Assembly: GCA_963205465.1 (NCBI GenBank)
Contig: CAUJKG010000277.1
Coordinates: forward strand, 1-9,829
From: Pseudomonadota bacterium
Lineage (GTDB): Bacteria; Pseudomonadota; Alphaproteobacteria; Rhizobiales; Xanthobacteraceae
Length of the DNA: 9,829 nt
Direction: 5' to 3'
The position numbers and the translations under genes are program-made. The first letter of the stretch is position 1, and every line of letters starts with the position of its first letter. The notes beneath the pieces are model-generated. The model was given only the letters and a program-made list of their open reading frames with translations, did not search any database and was not told the DNA's origin. Of the stretch, positions 5,863 to 9,829 are shown piece after piece.

Positions 5863-6820
5863 GGTCCTTGTAAAGGCCGGCCACGTAGTCGCCGTAGCCG
5901 TTGAAGATCATCGTGCTGCGGCGCTCGCCGGTGCCGATGTCGCGCTCGCTCGCCTGCGACCAGCGCGGATGCGAGAATTCCGGATTCACATTCGCCCAGA
6001 AGCCGTATTCCTGCCGCTGCAACTGCTCCCAGTATCCGATCGGGCGTTCGCTGGTGAAGCTCACCCGCACGATCGATTTGATGGCCTTGAAGCCATACTT
6101 CCACGGCATCATCAGCCGGATCGGCGCGCCGAACTGTTTATAGCCCGGCTTGCCGTAAGCTCCCGTGACCATGAAGGCGAGTTCGTTGTTCGCTTCCTCG
6201 AGCGTGCAGCCTTCCACATAAGGCCAGTTGCCGTCGGAGAGAAAACCGGGGCGCTGCTCCGGCGCCATCTTGGGATTGTTGAAGGTCTCCATGCGAATGT
6301 ATTTCGCGCCGGAGAGCGGCTTCGCGAATTTGACGAGTTCGGCCATCGGAAAGCCGGTCCAGGGAATCACGGCCGACCACGCTTCGACGCAACGTAAGCG
6401 ATAGGTCCGCTCCTGCAGCGAAGGGGCTACGGCTTTCATCAGCGTATCGAAATCGACGGTCTGTTCTTTCTCGACCATACCGTCGAACTTGATCTGCCAC
6501 GGGCGCAGCTGCAGCTGCTGCGCCGACTTCGCGATGTATTTGCTGGTGCCGTATTCGTAGAAATTGTTGTAGTTCGCGGCGACCTTTTCTTCGGTCAGCT
6601 TGCCATCGAACTTGTATTTGTCGTTGCGCTTGGCGGGATAAAGCGCAGCGGTCGGATCGGGTACATCGGCGGCATTTTGCGCCTGCGCACGTTCCGGGAA
6701 GAACGAAGCTGCAGCCAGCGAAGCGCCCGCACCCAGCAGTTTGCGGCGGCTGAAATAGACGCTTTCAGGGGTGGCCTGCGATTCCTGAATATCCCAGCCG
6801 CGTTTGCGCTTGATCAGCAT
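5837..6820 (-). CDS. msrP: Periplasmic protein-methionine-sulfoxide reductase, catalytic molybdenum subunit MsrP (YedY)
   Basis: MsrP reduces oxidised methionines in envelope proteins, normally taking electrons from the haem membrane protein MsrQ. The 327-residue product has a twin-arginine signal: FSRRKLLGAGA (23-33, R25-R26), a hydrophobic stretch and likely cleavage after AQA (45-47), so it is exported folded with its cofactor. The sulfite-oxidase-like fold follows. C144 in YRLRCVEAWSAVIPWTGFP is the expected molybdenum ligand. Other family blocks are YIRMETFNNP, YGKPGYKQFGAPIRLMMPWKYGFKAIKSI and GYWEQLQRQEYGFWANVNP. Length is normal. The ATG at 6820 has GGAG ten bases upstream, which is slightly long. 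No msrQ lies beside it: downstream is a convergent unrelated gene, upstream the tetR tail. Its promoter region carries a phased TGTAA repeat. Function is secure; the electron partner must be encoded elsewhere. Confidence 0.94.
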   Translation of the reverse strand: MLIKRKRGWDIQESQATPESVYFSRRKLLGAGASLAAASFFPERAQAQNAADVPDPTAALYPAKRNDKYKFDGKLTEEKVAANYNNFYEYGTSKYIAKSAQQLQLRPWQIKFDGMVEKEQTVDFDTLMKAVAPSLQERTYRLRCVEAWSAVIPWTGFPMAELVKFAKPLSGAKYIRMETFNNPKMAPEQRPGFLSDGNWPYVEGCTLEEANNELAFMVTGAYGKPGYKQFGAPIRLMMPWKYGFKAIKSIVRVSFTSERPIGYWEQLQRQEYGFWANVNPEFSHPRWSQASERDIGTGERRSTMIFNGYGDYVAGLYKDLKSERLWA

Positions 6821-6856
6821 GATGGTCGATCTCCTCGTCGCGATAACCCCGCAAGA

Positions 6857-6885
6857 GATAGACCGTTGCCACGCAAAAAAGGCAA
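6857..6885 (-). promoter_or_regulatory. Candidate msrP promoter
   Basis: On the minus strand TTGCCT (6885-6880) and TCTATC (6862-6857) are separated by 17 bases, giving a leader of about 30 bases before the msrP ATG. The -35 is good and the -10 moderate. A direct repeat 14 bases upstream of the -35 is placed as an activator site would be. Confidence 0.45.
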
Positions 6886-6899
6886 TTCACGGTAGCGTG

Positions 6900-6914
6900 T
6901 GTAAACGTATGTAA
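6900..6914. promoter_or_regulatory. Phased direct repeat TGTAA-N5-TGTAA upstream of msrP
   Basis: TGTAA occurs at 6900-6904 and 6910-6914, exactly one helical turn apart (TTACA repeats on the msrP strand). OmpR/PhoB-class response regulators bind tandem half-sites spaced about 10-11 bp. In E. coli the HprRS two-component system controls msrPQ through a TTACAAAATTGTAA-like box. A comparable regulator acting here is inference; none is encoded in the window. Confidence 0.35.
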
Positions 6915-6942
6915 CGGAAAATTGCTCTCCCCTGAGGAGGGG
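6915..6942 (-). terminator. Weak possible terminator of tetR
   Basis: On the minus strand a 5-bp stem CCCCT/AGGGG (6938-6942 with 6929-6933, loop CCTC) is followed after a few bases by ATTTT. The stem is short and the T-run is neither long nor immediate, so termination here would be weak and tetR transcripts may read on into msrP. Confidence 0.25.
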
Positions 6943-6974
6943 CGGGAACGCGCCACCGCGAAGGATGAGGCGTC

Positions 6975-7589
6975 TTACTTCTCGTGGGCCGCGATAATGG
7001 CCTCGCCCATGCGCACGAAGTTGCAGCACGGGCTGTCGGTGCCGATGCTCTGGGCGCACACCCGCGCGCCCTCGAGCATCAGAAACAGTTCGTCGGCAAG
7101 CATTTCCGGCTGCTGCAACCCGGCATCGGCGCAGAGCTTGGCGAGCCGGTCGCGTTGCGCGCGCTTGTGTTCCTCGATCACGCGCCGGGCCGGATGGTCT
7201 TTCTCGGCAAGCTCGACCGCGGCGTTTGCAAGCGCGCAACCGCGGCCTTGCGGATCGTTCGCATCGCGTCCCGCCGCTTCCAGCCATGCTTCCAGCTGCT
7301 TGCGATAGAGACCGGGAAATTCGCGTTCGATATGGGACCAGAACAGCTGCGACTTCCCCGAAAGGCGGCGGAGATACTCGGCGACCAGCGAATCCTTGGA
7401 TTCGAAATGACGATAGAGCGTCATCTTGTTGGTGCCGGCCGCTTCGGCAATCGCGTCCACCCCGACCGCCCGAATGCCCTGCCGATAAAACAGGTCCGAG
7501 GCCGCGGCGAGAATCCGTTCCCGCGGCGGTAGCGGCGGAACGGGGCTCAGATCGGCTTGCGCCGTTTGGGTCGAAAATCGTGGTGTCAT
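6975..7589 (-). CDS. TetR/AcrR family transcriptional regulator
   Basis: The 204-residue repressor-type protein has an N-terminal HTH (about residues 22-68: RERILAAASDLFYRQGIRAVGVDAIAEAAGTNKMTLYRHFESKDSLVAEYL) and an all-helical ligand domain with the common GRGCALANAAVEL block (115-127). It is divergent from the small-protein/OYE-reductase genes and shares their promoter spacer, which contains dyad operators; repression of both directions with induction by the reductase's substrates is the natural inference, as in E. coli nemR-nemA. Cysteines are at 118, 153, 178 and a vicinal pair at 188-189; NemR senses electrophiles through cysteine, so thiol sensing is possible but unproven. The first 20 residues are Pro/Thr/Gln-rich and not conserved-looking. 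The AGAGG before the ATG is only one base away, so the start may be leaderless or wrong, but no other start precedes the HTH. Confidence 0.92.
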   Translation of the reverse strand: MTPRFSTQTAQADLSPVPPLPPRERILAAASDLFYRQGIRAVGVDAIAEAAGTNKMTLYRHFESKDSLVAEYLRRLSGKSQLFWSHIEREFPGLYRKQLEAWLEAAGRDANDPQGRGCALANAAVELAEKDHPARRVIEEHKRAQRDRLAKLCADAGLQQPEMLADELFLMLEGARVCAQSIGTDSPCCNFVRMGEAIIAAHEK

Positions 7590-7594
7590 GCCTC

Positions 7595-7623
7595 TTGACT
7601 CAGGTGTTACCGGTCAGTACCTA
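7595..7623 (+). promoter_or_regulatory. Promoter for the small gene and nemA
   Basis: TTGACT (7595-7600) and TACCTA (7618-7623) are separated by 17 bases; an 18-base alternative ACCTAT overlaps. The -35 is near consensus. The dyad at 7608-7640 covers the spacer and -10, so a bound repressor would block it. Confidence 0.6.
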
Positions 7624-7640
7624 TATGTTACTGATCGGTA
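7608..7640. promoter_or_regulatory. Dyad operator in the tetR/nemA divergent region
   Basis: TACCGGTCAGTA (7608-7619) and TACTGATCGGTA (7629-7640) are inverted repeats matching at 11 of 12 positions around a 9-base A/T-rich centre. The dyad overlaps the -10 regions of both divergent promoters. This size and placement are typical of TetR-family operators. That the adjacent TetR protein binds it is a strong inference. Confidence 0.7.
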
Positions 7641-7649
7641 CCAAATCAA
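7620..7649 (-). promoter_or_regulatory. tetR promoter
   Basis: On the minus strand TTGATT (7649-7644) and TATAGG (7625-7620) are separated by 18 bases, giving a leader of roughly 25 bases before the tetR ATG. The element is embedded in the dyad operator, consistent with autorepression. Confidence 0.5.
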
Positions 7650-7656
7650 GCTCCTC

Positions 7657-7670
7657 TTGGTACCGACCAA
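7657..7670. promoter_or_regulatory. Second, smaller dyad downstream of the main operator
   Basis: TTGGT (7657-7661) and ACCAA (7666-7670) are exact inverted arms around ACCG. It shares GGTACC and the CGGT/ACCG core with the main dyad and lies just after the expected start of + strand transcription, where binding would act as a roadblock. It may be a secondary site for the same repressor. Confidence 0.4.
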
Positions 7671-7689
7671 CGAATGCACGGAGAGCCCG

Positions 7690-7878
7690 ATGAGTCGATG
7701 CCTGGAAGCTTTTAACGCATTTAGCCTCGCTGCCCGCAATAGCGACCTCAGCATGGCTGAGGCGCTGAACGATCCCCTGATCCGGACCGTTATGGAAGCG
7801 GACGGCGTCGATCCGGAAGCCCTCGAAAGCGAGTTCCTCCAGATCGCGGAAAGCCGCGCGGAGACGCTCGAAGCCTGA
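7690..7878 (+). CDS. Small acidic protein (62 residues) of unknown function between tetR and nemA
   Basis: The predicted product is acidic and mostly helical, with no signal peptide or membrane segment. Recognisable blocks are CLEAFNAFSLAARN (4-17) and LNDPLIRTVMEADGVDPEALESEF (26-49). I have the impression that short DPLI..VM.ADGVDPEALE proteins occur in related alphaproteobacteria, but I know no function. The frame is open from an ATG at 7588, but that start would overlap the promoter and operators. The ATG at 7690 follows GGAG (7680-7683) by six bases and is preferred. One cysteine (C4) is present. It is the first gene after the TetR-controlled promoter and is followed by an intrinsic terminator before nemA, so it should be the most abundantly transcribed gene of the unit. 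Its partner or target is unknown. Confidence 0.7.
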   Translation: MSRCLEAFNAFSLAARNSDLSMAEALNDPLIRTVMEADGVDPEALESEFLQIAESRAETLEA

Positions 7879-7921
7879 TCTTCCTCTACCGCGGCCTTTC
7901 CTCCCCCAAGCCGCGGAGAAA

Positions 7922-7969
7922 GCCGGACGGTCTGAAGCATGCCCCCGCGAGGCCGTCCGGCACTTTTTT
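7922..7969 (+). terminator. Intrinsic terminator immediately before nemA (possible attenuator)
   Basis: GCCGGACGG (7922-7930) pairs perfectly with CCGTCCGGC (7953-7961), and three further pairs including one wobble extend the stem to 12 bp around a 16-base loop. AC and six T residues follow. The T-run ends only four bases before the ribosome binding site of nemA (AAAGGA from 7973), leaving no space for a promoter between them. Confidence 0.85.
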
Positions 7970-7986
7970 CCGAAAGGACCAGACCC

Positions 7987-9075
7987 ATGAATTTCCATCA
8001 TGCCCAAGCCAACACGCTTTTCTCGCCCTACGAATTGAGCTTGATCAAACTCAAGAACCGTTTTGTCATGTCGCCGATGACGCGTTCCCGCGCGGTCGAA
8101 GGCCGTGTTCCGAACCCGCTGGCCGCCGACTATTACGCGCAGCGCGCGGGCGCTGGCCTCATCATCACGGAAGCGACGCAAGTGAGCCCGCAAGGCGTCG
8201 GCTATGTCCGCACCCCCGGCATCCATTCGCAGGAACAGGTGGAAGGCTGGAAAAAGATCACCAGCGCCGTGCATAAGGCCGGCGGCAAAATCTTTCTTCA
8301 GCTTTGGCATGTCGGCCGTATTTCACACTCCGATTTTCACGGCGGAAAGCCGCCGGTAGCACCATCGGCGATCGCCGCCGAGGGCCAGACCTGGACCGAA
8401 GCAGGCCAGAAGGAATATTCGAAGCCGCGCGCGCTCGAAGTCTCGGAGCTTCCCGGCATCGTCGAGGATTTCCGCCGTGCCGCACAGAACGCGAAGGAGG
8501 CCGGCTTCGACGGCGTCGAAATCCACGGCGCCAACGGATATCTGCTCGATCAGTTCACGCAGGACGGCACCAACAAGCGCACCGACAATTACGGTGGCTC
8601 CATCGCAAACCGCCTGCGCTTTCCGCTCGAAGTCGTCGATGCAGTGGTGAGCGTCTGGGGTGCCGATCGCGTCGGCTATCGCCTCTCGCCCTACTTCACC
8701 GGACATTCCATGTCCGATTCGAATCCGATCGCGACCTTTTCCCAGCTTGTCGACGAATTGAACCAGCGCAAGCTCGGCTACATCCATGTGGTCGACTCCG
8801 CCACCGCCTCCGAACGCATCACGCCGCTGTTGCGCGAATTGTTCGACGGCACCTACATCGTCGCGGAAGGATTCGATCTCGACAGCGCAACCGATGCGAT
8901 TGCGCGCGACGAAGCCGACCTCGTCGCTTTCGGTAAGCCGTTCATCTCGAACCCGGATTTGCCGGAGCGTTACCGGAACGACAAGCCGCTCGCGGAATGG
9001 GATGCCTCGACATTTTACGCGGCGGGTCCAGGCGGTGACGCGCAAGGCTACACGGATTATCCGAACGCGGCGTAG
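7987..9075 (+). CDS. nemA: Old Yellow Enzyme family flavin oxidoreductase (N-ethylmaleimide/ene-reductase type)
   Basis: This 362-residue FMN enzyme uses NAD(P)H to reduce activated C=C bonds, nitro compounds and similar electrophiles. Class I (classical) OYE features are visible: SPMTRSRA (29-36; T32 is the flavin-tuning threonine), YYAQRAGAGLIITEATQVSPQG (49-70), QLWHVGR (105-111; W107), the substrate-anchoring H180-G-A-N183 with Y185 in HGANGYLLDQF, DNYGGS (200-205), YRLSP (231-235), and the C-terminal FGKPFISNPDLPERYRND and GYTDYPN. Length is normal. AAAGGA from 7973 precedes the ATG at 7987; an upstream in-frame ATG at 7939 would lie inside the terminator hairpin and is rejected. It is downstream of a divergent TetR gene and a 62-residue protein gene, an arrangement recalling nemRA. 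The family is secure; the symbol is by analogy, and the physiological substrate is unknown. Confidence 0.93.
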   Translation: MNFHHAQANTLFSPYELSLIKLKNRFVMSPMTRSRAVEGRVPNPLAADYYAQRAGAGLIITEATQVSPQGVGYVRTPGIHSQEQVEGWKKITSAVHKAGGKIFLQLWHVGRISHSDFHGGKPPVAPSAIAAEGQTWTEAGQKEYSKPRALEVSELPGIVEDFRRAAQNAKEAGFDGVEIHGANGYLLDQFTQDGTNKRTDNYGGSIANRLRFPLEVVDAVVSVWGADRVGYRLSPYFTGHSMSDSNPIATFSQLVDELNQRKLGYIHVVDSATASERITPLLRELFDGTYIVAEGFDLDSATDAIARDEADLVAFGKPFISNPDLPERYRNDKPLAEWDASTFYAAGPGGDAQGYTDYPNAA

Positions 9076-9108
9076 AGTAGCAAAGCATAAAATACAAAAA
9101 ATAACCTC

Positions 9109-9137
9109 GTCATGCCCGGCCTTGTGCCGGGCATGAC
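9109..9137. repeat. REP-like palindromic intergenic repeat
   Basis: GTCATGCCCGGC (9109-9120) and GCCGGGCATGAC (9126-9137) form a perfect 12-bp inverted repeat with loop CTTGT. Palindromes of very similar wording are, from memory, scattered between genes in Bradyrhizobium/Rhodopseudomonas-type genomes. No T-run follows on the + strand, but the hairpin may still end or stabilise the nemA message. Only one copy is present in the window. Confidence 0.65.
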
Positions 9138-9257
9138 TGTTGATTCTAACAACTCGCCACGGTCCATCTCCATCCGAAAACGCCGCGAAATCGGGTGGAG
9201 GACGCCGCAGTTCCATGAAACATCCTTCTCGGTTTGATTCTCGAGCGGATAAATAAA

Positions 9258-9728
9258 ATGGCCGGCAAGTCCTACGGGACGATCAGCACCGAACGACTGA
9301 AAGAGCTGAGCGGTCTCGAATTCGTACAAGGCCTCGCGAGTGGAACGCTGCCGCTCAACACGCTCGCAGAAACGCTCGGCTACGACATCGTCGAAGCGGA
9401 AGAAGGCCAGGTCGTCCTCACGATCACGCCGACACCGGCGCATCTGAATCCATGGGGCACCGTGCATGGCGGCGTCACCGCGACACTCCTCGACAGCTGC
9501 ATGGGGCTTGCCGTGCAATCCACGTTGCCGAGAGGTTTCGGCAGCACGACGCTCGAATTCAAGATTTCCCTGATCCGGCCGATCACGCCGGATACCGGCC
9601 TCATCCGGGCCGAAGGAAACATCGTCAACGCAGGACGCAAAGTGGGGATCGCAGACGGACGCGTCACGGACGGCAAAGGCCGCCTGCTCGCTCACGGCAC
9701 CACGACCTGCCTGGTTTTTCCATTATAA
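9258..9728 (+). CDS. PaaI-family hotdog-fold acyl-CoA thioesterase
   Basis: The 156-residue protein is of normal length for PaaI/YdiI-type thioesterases, which hydrolyse acyl- or aryl-CoA thioesters in the cytoplasm, usually as tetramers. The hallmark HLNPWGTVHGGVTATLLDSCMG is at residues 62-83, with N64, the G67-x-x-H70-G-G turn and D79, the usual catalytic acid position on the central helix. TLEFKISLIRPI (98-109) and RAEGNIVNAGRKVGIADGRVTDGKGRLLAHGTTTCLVF (117-154) are the paired strands of the hotdog. The ATG at 9258 has only a weak GGA (9247-9249) upstream; a TTG at 9234 would add eight residues. No paa pathway genes are near, so phenylacetate metabolism should not be assumed and the substrate is unknown. 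The last 41 bases lie inside the terminal palindrome, but the ending at CLVFPL is at the normal family length, so this arm looks genuine. Confidence 0.9.
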   Translation: MAGKSYGTISTERLKELSGLEFVQGLASGTLPLNTLAETLGYDIVEAEEGQVVLTITPTPAHLNPWGTVHGGVTATLLDSCMGLAVQSTLPRGFGSTTLEFKISLIRPITPDTGLIRAEGNIVNAGRKVGIADGRVTDGKGRLLAHGTTTCLVFPL

Positions 9729-9829
9729 AAATACGGCGCAAAAAAAACGGCCGGGAAATTTCCCGGCCGTTTTTTTTGCGCCGTATTTTTATAATGGAAA
9801 AACCAGGCAGGTCGTGGTGCCGTGAGCGA
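9688..9829. repeat. Perfect 142-bp palindrome reaching the last base, probable assembly fold-back
   Basis: Every base from 9829 back to 9759 is the complement of 9688 to 9758. The right arm is a reverse copy of the thioesterase gene's last 13 codons and stop plus the bases after it. Perfect symmetry through coding sequence and exact termination at the window edge point to a contig end folded back at the terminator hairpin. The alternative is a real inverted duplication. Confidence 0.9.
9740..9777. terminator. Bidirectional-type intrinsic terminator after the thioesterase gene
   Basis: Eight A residues, CGGCCGGGAAA, its exact complement TTTCCCGGCCG and eight T residues form a perfect 38-bp palindrome 11 bases after the stop codon. 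The long T-run makes it a strong terminator for the thioesterase gene. It is also the centre of the larger perfect palindrome that reaches the window end, so its right half could be a mirror image of the left. Confidence 0.75.

Noticed and set aside
7588..7689. Upstream extension of the 62-residue gene to the ATG at 7588
   Set aside because: It would place coding sequence over the divergent promoters and operators, and the ATG at 7690 has a better ribosome binding site.
3213..9075. A dedicated redox-defence island formed by trxB, msrP and nemA
   Set aside because: The genes are in separate units with different regulators and orientations, and trxB-lysR is a housekeeping arrangement; the shared theme may be coincidence.
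8323..9216. Minus-strand open frame of 297 codons across nemA
   Set aside because: It is antisense to a complete OYE gene and its translation shows no recognisable domain; long antisense frames are common in GC-rich coding DNA.
9057..9695. Minus-strand open frame of 212 codons across the thioesterase gene
   Set aside because: It is antisense to an intact hotdog gene, has no domain signal, and runs through the REP-like hairpin.
9688..9829. Transposon terminal inverted repeat or phage-type hairpin telomere
   Set aside because: One arm is ordinary thioesterase coding sequence and terminator; there are no transposase or protelomerase genes, and an assembly fold-back is simpler.

Overview
The window is GC-rich and densely coded, and it reads as chromosomal DNA of an alphaproteobacterium, most likely order Hyphomicrobiales (Rhizobiales) near the Bradyrhizobium/Rhodopseudomonas group. 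This rests on the wording of the CarB, GreA, thioredoxin reductase and Lrp proteins, on the order carB-greA-(small genes)-lrp-trxB-lysR, and on a GTCATGCCCGGC palindromic intergenic repeat of a kind I recall from such genomes. The taxonomic call is recognition from memory; no search was run. I see no transposase, integrase, CRISPR array, tRNA or rRNA.

Region 1 (1-2534, + strand) holds the 3' third of carB (pyrimidine/arginine synthesis), greA (transcript cleavage factor) and two adjacent small exported proteins that look like diverged tandem copies of each other. Region 2 (2538-5077) holds an Lrp/AsnC regulator on the minus strand, a 201-bp divergent spacer with a clear dyad, then trxB overlapping a LysR regulator by 4 bases. 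Region 3 (5078-5346) is non-coding but rich in structure: a dyad, a possible promoter, a foldable segment with an all-pyrimidine loop, and a strong intrinsic terminator. It may encode a small RNA. Region 4 (5347-6820) holds a small membrane protein of unknown function, convergent with and overlapping msrP, which encodes the Tat-exported molybdenum catalytic subunit of the periplasmic methionine sulfoxide reductase. Its usual partner msrQ is not in the window.

Region 5 (6975-9075) resembles a nemR-nemA type electrophile-response locus. A TetR regulator diverges from a 62-residue small protein and an Old Yellow Enzyme reductase. The tetR/small-gene spacer carries overlapping promoters and dyad operators, and an intrinsic terminator sits directly in front of the reductase gene. 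Region 6 (9076-9829) holds the palindromic repeat, a PaaI-type hotdog thioesterase and its terminator. From 9688 to the last base the sequence is a perfect 142-bp palindrome; this looks like an assembly fold-back rather than biology.

A redox/thiol theme recurs (trxB, msrP, OYE reductase with its TetR regulator), but the genes are in separate transcription units. I find no convincing new multi-gene system. The best leads are the candidate small RNA at about 5165-5297, the small gene plus terminator preceding the OYE gene, and the paired secreted paralogues.
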